A stretch of 55,383 nucleotides of DNA from Sandaracinaceae bacterium (lineage in GTDB: Bacteria > Myxococcota_A > Polyangia > Polyangiales > Sandaracinaceae). A program made the translations under genes and the position numbers. A model generated the notes under the pieces. The model was given only the letters and a program-made list of their open reading frames with translations. It was not told where the DNA came from and searched no databases. The DNA lies in NCBI GenBank assembly GCA_040218145.1, contig JAVJQK010000087.1, positions 1 through 55,383 of the forward strand, read 5' to 3'. Positions 45,718 to 53,991 of the stretch are shown here, in pieces; the stretch's first letter is position 1; every line of letters begins with the position of its first letter.

Positions 45718-45732
45718 GCTCGCTCCAGCCCA

Positions 45733-46644
45733 TCAGCCTGGCTCCATCGCCAGATCCACGTTGATCATCGCCGCGGCGCGGGTGCCGTGGGCGGCTGCGA
45801 GGATGGCCCCCTGCATGCGCGTCGTGAGGTCTCCGGCCGCGAAGATGCCGGGCGTCGAGGTCTCGCACCGCATCTCGTCCACGCGCACGTAGCCGTGCTC
45901 GTCGAGCTCGAGGCCGAGCCCGGCCACCAGCGGCACCTGGCGCTGCGGGGGGTGCGCGAAGAGCGCCTCGCACGCGAGCTCGGTTCCATCCTCGAGCTCC
46001 ACCCGCGCGAGCGAGCGACCCGGTCCCGCGAGCCGACGCACCGGGGACGTCTCCACCCGGATCCCCCGGCCGCGGAGCCGGCCCGCGTCCTCGTCGGAGA
46101 TCTCCACCGCCCCGTGCGTGAACACCGTGACCGAGTCGGTCCACTGGAGCGCCTTGAGGGCGAACGGCACCACGTGGCTCGCGTTCGTCGCGCTCACCAG
46201 GAAGCCCCACGGCCGGTCCCGGACCTCCCACCCGTGACAGTACGGGCACTGGTAGATCGCGTGCCCCCAGCGCTCCTCGAAGCCCTCGATGGGGAGCAGC
46301 TCGTCGATCATCCCCGTGCCGAGCAGGACCCGCCGCGCCGTCACCGACCCGCCGGCCAGCTCCACCTCGAACGCGCCGCGCTCGCCGCCGATGGCGCGCA
46401 CCGCCTCGTCGCGGACCTCGACCGAGCCGTAGCGCTGGAGCTGCTCGCGGCCGAGCCGCCGCATCTCGTCCGGCGGCGTGCCGTCGCGCGTCAGGAAGTT
46501 GTTCACGTGTGTCGCCGCGGCGTTGCGCCGCGGCCCCGCGTCCGCGAGGAGCACCCGCCGGCGCGCCCTCCCGAGCGCGAGCGCGGCGGAGAGGTTCGCG
46601 GGACCGCCGCCGACGAGCACGGCATCGAAGGTCGTTTGCTTCAT
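45733..46644 (-). CDS. Thioredoxin reductase-like NAD(P)/FAD oxidoreductase
   Basis: 303 residues. N-terminal FAD motif VGGGPANLSAALALGRARRRVLLAD (about 11-35), redox pair C133-PY-C136 in YQCPYCHGWEVRD, NAD(P) binding in FLVSATNASHV, and the C-terminal FAD loop TPGIFAAGDLTTRMQGAILAAAHG. All features of low-molecular-weight thioredoxin reductases or AhpF-like relatives, in the correct order. The second Rossmann GxGxxG is degenerate. No thioredoxin gene is nearby, so it may reduce another small protein or act alone, as in holomycin-type dithiol oxidases. Confidence 0.82.
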   Translation of the reverse strand: MKQTTFDAVLVGGGPANLSAALALGRARRRVLLADAGPRRNAAATHVNNFLTRDGTPPDEMRRLGREQLQRYGSVEVRDEAVRAIGGERGAFEVELAGGSVTARRVLLGTGMIDELLPIEGFEERWGHAIYQCPYCHGWEVRDRPWGFLVSATNASHVVPFALKALQWTDSVTVFTHGAVEISDEDAGRLRGRGIRVETSPVRRLAGPGRSLARVELEDGTELACEALFAHPPQRQVPLVAGLGLELDEHGYVRVDEMRCETSTPGIFAAGDLTTRMQGAILAAAHGTRAAAMINVDLAMEPG

Positions 46645-46690
46645 GCGTGCATCGTGTGGCGGCGCGTCGCGAGCGGGTAGTGCCGCGTTT

Positions 46691-46703
46691 CCGATTCGAT
46701 CGG
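46691..46703. promoter_or_regulatory. Palindrome CCGAT-TCG-ATCGG in divergent region
   Basis: A perfect 13-base palindrome lies in the 109-base gap between the reductase-like gene (minus) and a small lipoprotein gene (plus). The arms match those of the palindrome upstream of cysH (11561-11577), with a shorter spacer. It could be an operator or coincidence. Confidence 0.3.
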
Positions 46704-46753
46704 CGGATGTTTCGATCCGTCTTTTCTATGCGGCGCTGCGATACCCTGAGCCC

Positions 46754-47119
46754 ATGCGGTCCGCCGCGTGTTCACTCTTCGTGCTCGCCGCCATCGGCTG
46801 CGGCGGCGCGCAACCTGTCGAGCCCGCCGAGCTCGCTTGCACGGACTCCTATCCGACCTCCGTGGTCCGCGACGTCCTGGGGCCAGCGCTCCGGCGGACC
46901 GCCGCCCGCCCCGAATGCGAGAGCCCCGACGTCTGGATGGACCGGAGGCTGCGCGTCGGGGCCGACGGGTACGTGGATCGCGCAAGTCTCGGCACGGGCT
47001 GCGCGCAGGAGCTCGCCGTCGCGTCAGCCTGCCTGAACGACGTGGTCGCGTCGGTTCGCTTTCCGCCGCTCGCGTCGGGACGCTGCGCGTGGGTCTCCCT
47101 GAGGGACGCGACCCCGTGA
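46754..47119 (+). CDS. Small lipoprotein (121 aa)
   Basis: 121 residues from ATG 46754. MRSAACSLFVLAAIGCGG is a signal peptide with a lipobox (Cys at 16). The mature part has several Cys (ACTDSYPTSVV, RPECESPDV, GTGCAQEL, SACLNDV) and a TonB-like strand pattern (RVGADGYVDRASLGTGC then VASVRFPPLASGRC). It may be a disulfide-bonded envelope protein. The longer upstream frame is antisense to the reductase gene and rejected. No function assigned. Confidence 0.65.
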   Translation: MRSAACSLFVLAAIGCGGAQPVEPAELACTDSYPTSVVRDVLGPALRRTAARPECESPDVWMDRRLRVGADGYVDRASLGTGCAQELAVASACLNDVVASVRFPPLASGRCAWVSLRDATP

Positions 47120-47197
47120 CCGGCGCTCGCGCGGAGGTGGGCGTCTTGGGCTCGACGTTGGCGCGGTGCCGTCGTGCTCGGTGGTCCTACTGAGCCC

Positions 47198-47818
47198 TCA
47201 CCGCGTTCCCGGGCGGCGCACGGCTCCGGACGTGCCCTCGATGAAGCGGTCACGGAGCGCGTCGGTCGTGAGCTGGACCTCCAGGCGTCCGTCGGTGATC
47301 GCCACGGGCCCGCCGTCGTCGGGATGGGCGGTCCCGGAGAACGTGCAGCGGAGGAGCAGGCTCTCGAGGCTCTGGCACGTGAGCGAGTCGTCGTTGAACA
47401 CCACGGGGTGGCCCTCGCCTTCGGCGTCCCAGTAGTTCATCCCCGCCATCTGCATCCGGCGGACGTTGCTGCGGATGGACGTCGGGAAGTCCATCTCGCG
47501 GACGTCGAGGTTGACGAGCGCGAACTTGAAGCTCTCTTCGCTCTCCGCGCTGGGCCTCGCCTCCAGGAACGTGCCGTTCGCGGCCGCGGTGTTGTGAGCC
47601 GCCTCGAGGTACTCGAAGCGTTTCAGCTCGCCGCCGACGCTCGCCTCGATGAAGCCCGTGGTCGTCGCCACCGCGGGGGCCGTCGGCGCCTCGTCGGCCG
47701 CGGGCTCGACCTCGGCCGTCTCGGCGATCGTGACGGACTCGGACGGTTCGGTCTCCGTGGAGCCGTCGTCGCATGCGACGGCGACACACAGGGGCACGAC
47801 GATCAGGACGGTGCGCAT
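47198..47818 (-). CDS. Putative lipoprotein, acidic
   Basis: 206 residues from ATG 47818. MRTVLIVVPLCVAVACDD is a lipoprotein signal (Cys at 16). After a Glu/Thr/Ala-rich linker (about 20-50), there is a beta-rich domain (FIEASVGGELKRFEYLEAAHNTAAANGTFLEAR in blocks; SLTCQSLESLLLRCTFSGT) with a likely disulfide. The Asp at +2 after Cys would suggest inner-membrane retention by the E. coli rule, which may not apply here. It lies 12 bases downstream of the LysR gene on the same strand. Confidence 0.65.
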   Translation of the reverse strand: MRTVLIVVPLCVAVACDDGSTETEPSESVTIAETAEVEPAADEAPTAPAVATTTGFIEASVGGELKRFEYLEAAHNTAAANGTFLEARPSAESEESFKFALVNLDVREMDFPTSIRSNVRRMQMAGMNYWDAEGEGHPVVFNDDSLTCQSLESLLLRCTFSGTAHPDDGGPVAITDGRLEVQLTTDALRDRFIEGTSGAVRRPGTR

Positions 47819-47830
47819 GACCTGAGGGTC

Positions 47831-48763
47831 TCACACCCGTCCCCGAGCCGGCCGCCCGTCGGGCCCGAGCGCCCAGGGGGCCCGGCTGATCCGCTCGCTC
47901 ACGTGCTCGACGAACGTCTGCACCTTCGACGACAGATGGCGCCGGCTCGGGTACACGGCGTGGATCCACACGGGCGGCGACGCGTAGCCCTCGAGCAGGA
48001 CCTGGAGCCGCCCGGACTCGACGTGCTCGTGCACGTAGAACGCGGGCGTCGACATGATCCCCGCGTCCGCGAGCAGCGCGTCGCGCAGCGCGAGGCTGTT
48101 GTCGGCGGACAGCCGGGGCTCGGGGCGCACGGCGAACGTCTCGCCGTCACGCGCATAGACCCACGGCTCACGCGTGCGGCCGTGGGTCAGGCAGCGGTGC
48201 GCGGCGAGGTCAGCCGGCGCGCGCGGGGTCCCGTGCTCGGCGAGGTAACGCGGGGTCGCGCAGGTGAGCTGGTCGGCGCCCGCGAGCCGTCGGGCCACGA
48301 GCGTCGTCGAGTCGGGGAGCGCCGACGCGATCCGGATCGCGACGTCGACGCCCTCGTCCACGAGGTCGACGAAGCGATCGGTCATCGACATGTCCACCGA
48401 CAGCTCCGGCCAGCGCGCGAGCAGCGCGGGGATCATCGGAGAGATGTAGAGCACACCGAACGCGTTGGGGACGTTGACGCGGAGCGCGCCGCGGACCTCG
48501 GTCGTGGACCGGGTGACCGACCGGTCGAGCTCGTCCAGCTCGTCGAGGAGCCGCGCGCTCCGCTCGAGGTACGCCTCGCCGATGGCGGTCGGAGACACCT
48601 TGCGCGTGGTGCGATGCAGGAGCCGCGCGCCGAGCTCCTCCTCGAGGTGGCTGACGTGCTTGCTCACCGCGGCGTTCGACAAGCGGAGCTCGCGCGCCGC
48701 CGCGCTGAAGCTCTGCAGCTCGGCCACGCGCCGGAAGATCCTCAGAGTCAGGAGGCGGTCCAT
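47831..48763 (-). CDS. LysR family transcriptional regulator
   Basis: 310 residues. N-terminal winged HTH: MDRLLTLRIFRRVAELQSFSAAARELRLSNAAVSKHVSHLEEELGARLLHRTTR in blocks. The effector-binding domain follows, with GALRVNVPNAFGVLYISPM and DEGVDVAIRIASALPDSTTLVARRL. It resembles the AaeR/CrgA-like subgroup that regulates redox or aromatic-compound genes. It is divergent from the DUF1330 gene; a T-N11-A palindrome lies 7 bases before its start codon. Likely targets are that gene and itself. Confidence 0.92.
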   Translation of the reverse strand: MDRLLTLRIFRRVAELQSFSAAARELRLSNAAVSKHVSHLEEELGARLLHRTTRKVSPTAIGEAYLERSARLLDELDELDRSVTRSTTEVRGALRVNVPNAFGVLYISPMIPALLARWPELSVDMSMTDRFVDLVDEGVDVAIRIASALPDSTTLVARRLAGADQLTCATPRYLAEHGTPRAPADLAAHRCLTHGRTREPWVYARDGETFAVRPEPRLSADNSLALRDALLADAGIMSTPAFYVHEHVESGRLQVLLEGYASPPVWIHAVYPSRRHLSSKVQTFVEHVSERISRAPWALGPDGRPARGRV

Positions 48764-48770
48764 CGATCAT

Positions 48771-48783
48771 TCACCGTCCGTGA
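48771..48783. promoter_or_regulatory. Candidate LysR box TCAC-N5-GTGA
   Basis: A perfect palindrome of 13 bases with the T-N11-A form typical of LysR-type sites lies 7 bases upstream of the LysR gene, in the divergent region with the DUF1330 gene. Confidence 0.5.
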
Positions 48784-48850
48784 GAGGTGCAGTCACGAGC
48801 CGACCCATTATGTCCCGGCCGCGGAGACCACACAGTCCCCTTCATCGAAG

Positions 48851-48871
48851 CGACCGCCGTCACGTCGGTCG
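48851..48871. promoter_or_regulatory. Inverted repeat CGACCG-N9-CGGTCG before the DUF1330 RBS
   Basis: A 6-base-arm inverted repeat ends just before GAGGAGGAG, the ribosome binding site of the DUF1330 gene. It may form a leader stem-loop or be a second regulator site. Confidence 0.35.
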
Positions 48872-48887
48872 AGGAGGAGCGAGAACC

Positions 48888-49232
48888 ATGACTGCCTACT
48901 GCCTCTGGAACGTCCGCGCGGTGCACGACCCCGCAGCGATGGCCGACTACGTCGCCAAGGTGCCGCCCACCGTCGCGCAGTTCGGCGGCGAATACCTCGT
49001 CGTCGGAGGACCGCTCGAGCCGGTCGAAGGGGAGTGGCGCCCGGACTACCCCGTGCTCATCCGCTTCCCGTCGATGGCGTCGGCGCGCGCCTGGTACGAC
49101 TCGCCCGAGTACCGCGCGCTCAGGGAGCAGCGCCTGCGCGCCACCAGCGGCGACGCCGTCTTCATGGACTCGTCGGGCTTGACCGAGCACCTGGCCCCAC
49201 GGCCCGATGCGCCGAGCGGCCGCGCCCACTGA
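48888..49232 (+). CDS. DUF1330 family protein (dimeric alpha-beta barrel)
   Basis: 114 residues from ATG 48888, preceded by the strong GAGGAGGAGC. The DUF1330 pattern (YCLWNVRAVHDPAAMADYVAKVPPTVAQFGGEYLVVGGP in blocks; PVLIRFPSMASARAWYDSPEYRAL) is a ferredoxin-like dimeric barrel fold. The family is linked to small-molecule handling; the reaction is unknown. The divergent LysR gene and palindromes in between suggest inducible expression. It is followed by a lipoprotein gene 45 bases on. Confidence 0.85.
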   Translation: MTAYCLWNVRAVHDPAAMADYVAKVPPTVAQFGGEYLVVGGPLEPVEGEWRPDYPVLIRFPSMASARAWYDSPEYRALREQRLRATSGDAVFMDSSGLTEHLAPRPDAPSGRAH

Positions 49233-49277
49233 GCGCGACGCCTCCCACGCTCCCGGCGAGGGTGCTATCGATGGAGG

Positions 49278-50183
49278 ATGCGCACCCTCTTGCCCCTGCT
49301 GCTCGTGCTCACGGCGTGTGGCGGCGCCGCGACGCCGCCCGCTGCCCAGCCGACGCAGGACGAGACGTACCTCGTCTTGTTCGAGCGGCCGCTGCGCCCC
49401 GGGACTCGGTTCACCGAGAGCACCGAGCTGCACGAGATCCAGCGATCCGTCGTGAGGGCCCCGGGCCAGCCGGCGGAGGAGCAGACCGAGGACACGGTCT
49501 CCCGGCTCCGGGCCTCGGTGCTGGTGCTCGACGTCGACGCGCACGGCCAGGTGCTCCGGAGCGAGCTGACGGTGAAGCACGCCACCCGCAGCGAGGGCGG
49601 CGTCGAGGAGACGGTCTTCCCGACGGGCGCGGTGCTGCGCGTGACCCGCGGCACGCAGCATGACGATGACGGACGCATCGAGTGGGTGGGCGGCGAGCTG
49701 ACCGAGGCGCAGTCCGACTGGCTGCGCGGAATCGTCACCATGCGGATGCCCTCGTCGCGGGTCGACGAGATGGTCGGCACACGCGCGCGGCAGCCTGTCG
49801 GCGGCTCCTGGCCCATCGACGCGTCGCTCACCGCGCGTGACCTGAACAAGATCCGCATGATCCGCGTCCCCGTGGATCAGGTGCGGGGTCGGAGCACGCT
49901 CGTCGCCGTCACGGACGTCGAAGGGACGCCGTGCCTGGAGCTCGCGACCGAGATCGAGGTGGGCGACGTGCGGCTCGGAGTGCTGCCGCCCCGCATGCAC
50001 GTCCAGGCGGCGACCGCGACCGTGCGTGAGCGGCGGTGGCTCCCGGTCGAGCTCGCCCGGCCGGCGCTCCGGACCGAGAGCGCCCTCGAGGTGCGCTTCC
50101 GCGCCGACCTGCGCGCGCCCGAGGGTCGGAGCGAGGTCGAGGTCGTCAACACCAGCACCGCGCGCACGACCTACTCGTACTGA
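49278..50183 (+). CDS. Lipoprotein, unknown function
   Basis: 301 residues from ATG 49278. MRTLLPLLLVLTACGG is a lipoprotein signal (Cys at 14). The mature part is beta-rich (TYLVLFERPLRPGTRFTESTELHE, TVSRLRASVLVLDVDAHGQVLRSELTVKHATRSEGG in blocks) and has no membrane segment. It reads like a periplasmic beta-sandwich lipoprotein. It converges with the MscS gene at 50203. No function assigned. Confidence 0.65.
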   Translation: MRTLLPLLLVLTACGGAATPPAAQPTQDETYLVLFERPLRPGTRFTESTELHEIQRSVVRAPGQPAEEQTEDTVSRLRASVLVLDVDAHGQVLRSELTVKHATRSEGGVEETVFPTGAVLRVTRGTQHDDDGRIEWVGGELTEAQSDWLRGIVTMRMPSSRVDEMVGTRARQPVGGSWPIDASLTARDLNKIRMIRVPVDQVRGRSTLVAVTDVEGTPCLELATEIEVGDVRLGVLPPRMHVQAATATVRERRWLPVELARPALRTESALEVRFRADLRAPEGRSEVEVVNTSTARTTYSY

Positions 50184-50202
50184 CCACTCCCCGCGACTCC
50201 TC

Positions 50203-51351
50203 CTATTGAAGCTGTGGAGAGGAGGCCTCGCCCCGAGACGAGCGCGCGGCCGCCCCGTTGTCGCCCGACTTCGATCGCGTGACGGCTGACGCCGCGGCGT
50301 CCTTGGGCTCGAGGTGGATCGTGCGGGTGGGGAACGCGAAGCGCAGGCCCGCGTCCTCGAAGCGACGCAGGAGCCCGAAGCTGATCGTCTGCTGCACGTC
50401 CATGTACGTGTCGTAGTCCGGGCCGAGCACCCAGTAGACGAGCTCGAGCATCAGCGCGGAGTCGCCGAAGCCCTTGAAGTGGGCGCGATCGAAGCGCGCG
50501 TTCTCGGCGCTCTCGACCGCCTCGCGCATCAGGCGAGGCGCCTGCTCGAGCGTGTCGGCGGCGGTGTCGTACTGCACACCGATCTCCACCACCACGCGGC
50601 GCTCTCGCATGCGCTTGTAGTTCCGGATGCGGCTCTCGATCAGATCCTTGTTGGCGAAGATCAGCTGCTCGCCGCCGAGCGCCCGGACCCGCGTGGAGCG
50701 CAGCCCGATCTTGTCGACGGTGCCCATCTCGTCACCGACGATGATGAAGTCGCCGAGGTCGAAGGGGCGGTCGAAGTAGATCGACAGCGACGCGAAGAGA
50801 TCCCCGAGGATGTTCTGCACCGCGAGCGCGGCGGCGATGCCGCCCATGCCCAACCCCGCGATGAGCGTCGTGATCTCGACCCCGAGGTTGGACAGCGCCA
50901 TCAGGAGCACGACCGTCCAGAGCACGAGCTGGCCGACGAACGCGATGCCCGCCGCCATCGTCGACCGGCCGTGGGCGCCGTCGGGCCCGTGCCGACTCTG
51001 CCACGCCTCCACCGTCGCGCGGATGGCGCGGGTTCCCCAGACGCCGACCTGGAGCAGCAGCACCATCGTCTCGACGAGCAGGATGACGTCCCGCACCGAC
51101 TCCTCGAGCTCCAGCAGCCGAGAGCCGAGGAAGACGCCGAGACCCACGTAGAAGAACCAGCGCGTGCTCTCGAGGATCTCGATGGCCACGTCATCGGCGC
51201 GCGTCTCGGTGTGCTCCGCGACCTTCGCGAGCCGGCTCCGCACCACCGCGAGCAGCGCCCGCACGAGCACCACCGTGCCCACGGCGACCCCCAGCGCCGC
51301 GAGCCAGCGCCACGCCTCGTTGTCCGCGATCTCGAACGACATCCAGTCCAT
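50203..51351 (-). CDS. MscS-family mechanosensitive ion channel
   Basis: 382 residues from ATG 51351 (an in-frame GTG at 51381 is possible). Four hydrophobic helices lie before the pore. The pore helix and beta domain read TTLIAGLGMGGIAAALAVQNILGDLFASLSIYFDRPFDLGDFIIVG in blocks, then MGTVDKIGLRSTRVRALGGEQLIFANKDLIESRIRNY, which are the MscS pore and cytoplasmic-vestibule signatures. It gates on membrane tension to release osmolytes. The C-terminal 30 residues are Ser/Ala-rich. Monocistronic in appearance. Confidence 0.92.
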   Translation of the reverse strand: MDWMSFEIADNEAWRWLAALGVAVGTVVLVRALLAVVRSRLAKVAEHTETRADDVAIEILESTRWFFYVGLGVFLGSRLLELEESVRDVILLVETMVLLLQVGVWGTRAIRATVEAWQSRHGPDGAHGRSTMAAGIAFVGQLVLWTVVLLMALSNLGVEITTLIAGLGMGGIAAALAVQNILGDLFASLSIYFDRPFDLGDFIIVGDEMGTVDKIGLRSTRVRALGGEQLIFANKDLIESRIRNYKRMRERRVVVEIGVQYDTAADTLEQAPRLMREAVESAENARFDRAHFKGFGDSALMLELVYWVLGPDYDTYMDVQQTISFGLLRRFEDAGLRFAFPTRTIHLEPKDAAASAVTRSKSGDNGAAARSSRGEASSPQLQ

Positions 51352-51491
51352 GCGGGGGCCGTTTGCAGCTCGCGTACCCACTCACGCGGGCAGCTCATCC
51401 GCGGAGAGCGTGACTACTTGCCGCGACCGTGGCGCCCTGGTCGACCACGAACGCTCCCCGACTCTTGCGACGTATAGGTCCGAGACGGACC

Positions 51492-52556
51492 ATGCGAGGC
51501 ATGCAAGCCGAAGAGCTCGCCAGGATCCGCTTCCGAGGCACCCATCGCGTGACCGTGGTCCCTTTGCCGACAGGGGAGCTCATTCTCCTCGAGGGGACCT
51601 CCTGCAGAGTCCTCGACGACGAGCTGAGGCAGACGGCGGTCTTCGAGGTCGGAGCGCTCGGCTACGATCTCACAGTCATCGCCCTCGACGGCGCCGTCTT
51701 GCTCGGGACCGAGGACGCCCTGCGCCTCTGGTCGTTCGGCGGGAAGGAGATCGCGCGCCTCCCGCTCGAGCCGTGGGGAGGCGGCCTGCGAGGCTCGGTG
51801 GCCTCCATCTCGGGCGCGATCTGGTCGGTCCACTTCCCCCAGGAGCCGGGAGACGCCCAGCTCCGCTGGGTGCTGGCCCGTCTCAGCGCGAACGACCTCA
51901 CGATCACGCACCAGGCGGATCTGTCCCACCTCGGAGCGCACCAATTCGGCCTGTTCGACCTCGGGCAGGGTCGCGTCGGCGTGGACCTGTTTCGAGCGCC
52001 TGACTACCTCGGGACGCTCTGCGCCCATCTGGACGGTGCAGCCCTCGCGTTGTCGGAGGTGACCGCAAGCCCACCGGAGCTCGACGCGGTCGTCGGGAGC
52101 GCGCACGGCAAGCTCCTCGCGCGGACGTACGACGACGTGATCCTCGCGGACGCGCTGACCCTCGACGTCGTCGCCAGGAGCGCGCGAGCGGAGACCTTCG
52201 GTACCGACGAGAGCGGCGGAAGTCGAGACGATCCCGCGTGTCTCTTGCAGGGCCCCGGAGGAAGACTCCTGCTCTACACCACCCTCGGGCACCTCGGGGA
52301 GCTGCGCGTCGTCGACGGACGCCTGCGCTTCGATCGCCTGGTGCTTCCCGACGTGGAGATCGAACGAGCGACGATGCGCATGAGCGACGTGACCACGGGT
52401 TTCGAGGGCGTCGTCACAACCGAGCAGACCAACGTGAACCGAGTCCTGGAGTGGGGAGACCGCTACCTCACGGTCCACTCGGGCAAGCCGTCCACGGACG
52501 CCGAGCTTCGGGTGTGGAAGCTCAGCGATGGACCTGCCCCGGCAGGAAGAACGTGA
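51492..52556 (+). CDS. Hypothetical protein, beta-propeller-like
   Basis: 354 residues from ATG 51492 (ATG 51501 is equally possible). No signal peptide. The sequence alternates short strands and loops (GELILLEGTSCRVLDDELR, TVIALDGAVLLGTEDALRLWSFGG, GRLLLYTTLGHLGELRVVDGRL, VNRVLEWGDRYLTVHSG), a pattern like beta-propeller blades, though no named repeat is recognised. Codon usage looks less G+C-biased than upstream housekeeping genes, suggesting accessory content. No partner is obvious. Confidence 0.6.
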   Translation: MRGMQAEELARIRFRGTHRVTVVPLPTGELILLEGTSCRVLDDELRQTAVFEVGALGYDLTVIALDGAVLLGTEDALRLWSFGGKEIARLPLEPWGGGLRGSVASISGAIWSVHFPQEPGDAQLRWVLARLSANDLTITHQADLSHLGAHQFGLFDLGQGRVGVDLFRAPDYLGTLCAHLDGAALALSEVTASPPELDAVVGSAHGKLLARTYDDVILADALTLDVVARSARAETFGTDESGGSRDDPACLLQGPGGRLLLYTTLGHLGELRVVDGRLRFDRLVLPDVEIERATMRMSDVTTGFEGVVTTEQTNVNRVLEWGDRYLTVHSGKPSTDAELRVWKLSDGPAPAGRT

Positions 52557-52904
52557 CCGGGCGCGTGACGCGCTTCGCGAGTGGGCGCCTCTGCGATCGC
52601 GGCGTGTGGTCCACTCCGCTCCGACGAGCCACGCACGGGCCGCCACCGACGCGTGTTCGCCAAGGACTTGTGCGCCTACCGCGAGCTGCGGCGCGAAGAG
52701 AGCCGTGAGGCGTTCGAGGAGCTGGCCGCTGCGTCCCAGGACCACGATCTCGGATATCGAGTCTGGTGGCGAGCTTCCGCGCCGTCTACGACTGACGACC
52801 AGAGCGGCGGCGTCGAGCAGGTGGTCCGGGACGCGCTTCACGGAGCGTGACCGTGCTCGGCTCGCTTGGTCAGCCTGGTCCACGAGGGGCGTGGCGTCCG
52901 ACGC
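52557..52904. other. Gene-poor interval
   Basis: No gene is convincing here except a possible short frame noted separately (52653-52850). No terminator or repeat was seen. It may contain decayed coding sequence between two accessory genes. Confidence 0.4.
52653..52850 (+). CDS. Possible small protein or gene remnant (65 aa)
   Basis: A frame from GTG 52653 (also open from 52581) gives a Glu/Arg-rich helical peptide (VFAKDLCAYRELRREESREAF, then EELAAASQDHDLGYRVWWR). Its composition is plausibly coding but there is no RBS or family match. It may be the end of a broken gene. Confidence 0.25.
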   Translation: MFAKDLCAYRELRREESREAFEELAAASQDHDLGYRVWWRASAPSTTDDQSGGVEQVVRDALHGA

Positions 52905-53870
52905 TCAGAGGGTCTGTCGGACGACCTGCCACTGCTCCCACGCGAGCTCCGGCTCGATGTCCGCGTAGCCGCGGCTGCGCTCCATCTCCCGGATATGGCG
53001 AGGCTCCAGCGCGATCGCGGAGGCCTCACTGACGAGGGCGGCGACCTCTTCTCGGGTGAGCGCTCGCTCCGCGGATCGTTCGGCGGCCGTCAGCATCGCC
53101 ACGAGCGGCGGCACGATCGTCGGGACGTGGGCGCGCGCCTCGAGCCGCGAGACGCCCTCGGGCAGCAACCGCCAAACGCCGTATGGGTTGTAGCGGCCAT
53201 CTTCGGGGTGGTGGCGGTGGTCCGGCCAGCGCTCGAGCACACGCGGAGCTGCCTCGGCGTACGGACGGAACGTGTGACCCGACGCCAACGCGGGTTGCTC
53301 GGCGAGCTGATAGACAGAGAGCGCGTCGAGCCAGTCGATCGCGATCTCCGCGTCCGCGGCGATGATCTCCGCGTCCGGCAGGTCGAAGCCGTGCATGCCG
53401 CAGGTGAAGAACGCGTCGTTCTCGTCGCGCACGAAGCACACCGAAAGCTCGCAGAGCTCTGAAGCGCCCCCGGAGGAGAGAAGCTCGAGCCACGGCTTCC
53501 ACGGTGAGGCCACACCGGAGGCTTCCAGTCGGACCGCGAGCCCACCAGCGTCCCGCAGTGCTCGACCGACCTCGGCCACCCTCGTCGGATCGGCGTCGAG
53601 GGTCTGGCCGATCTCGACCAGCGCCGCGTGCCGGCACGCGGCGACTCGCTCGACGAGCTCGCTCGGCAGCGGACCGCTCCGTCCGCGGGCGAAAGCGGAG
53701 CCGAGGCGTTCGTCCTCGATCACGTCCACGCGGACCTGCCCCGCCGCGATGGGCTCGTCCCAGGCAGCGTGGGCGTCGACGCCCCGCGCCTTCAGGGCTT
53801 CGACGACCTCTCCGGGGCGGCGCCACGGCCCGGGGACGAGCAGGAAGTTGGAAGGCACGCGCGCTGACAC
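52905..53870 (-). CDS. DUF4261-like protein, unknown function
   Basis: 321 residues from a GTG start. The central part has FFTCGMHGFDLPDAEI (about 160-175), reminiscent of the DUF4261-type GMHxxGLPDAE pattern, and the N-terminal half has PSNFLLVPGPWRRPGEVVEALKARG. The C-terminal region is helical. No signal peptide or membrane helix. The role is unknown. It is followed, 121 bases upstream on the same strand, by a LysR gene. Base composition looks lower in G+C than the chromosome average seen in the window. Confidence 0.6.
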   Translation of the reverse strand: MSARVPSNFLLVPGPWRRPGEVVEALKARGVDAHAAWDEPIAAGQVRVDVIEDERLGSAFARGRSGPLPSELVERVAACRHAALVEIGQTLDADPTRVAEVGRALRDAGGLAVRLEASGVASPWKPWLELLSSGGASELCELSVCFVRDENDAFFTCGMHGFDLPDAEIIAADAEIAIDWLDALSVYQLAEQPALASGHTFRPYAEAAPRVLERWPDHRHHPEDGRYNPYGVWRLLPEGVSRLEARAHVPTIVPPLVAMLTAAERSAERALTREEVAALVSEASAIALEPRHIREMERSRGYADIEPELAWEQWQVVRQTL

Positions 53871-53991
53871 GGGCCGAGCATACGATCGATGGCGACAACG
53901 TCGTCCACGGCGTGAGTCATGATCAGCTCTCTCTCATACACGCCCCCGACGCCCCGATCACGGGTGCCGCGCGTCCATGAAGTCGCGGAGC

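Noticed and set aside
51414-52883. 489-codon minus-strand frame opposite the propeller-like gene
   Set aside because: Low-complexity shadow translation; the plus-strand frame has better composition and a plausible start.
53871-53991. Short plus-strand frame ending at 53980
   Set aside because: Most of it is antisense to the DUF4261-like gene; the remaining 30 codons lack a start or RBS.
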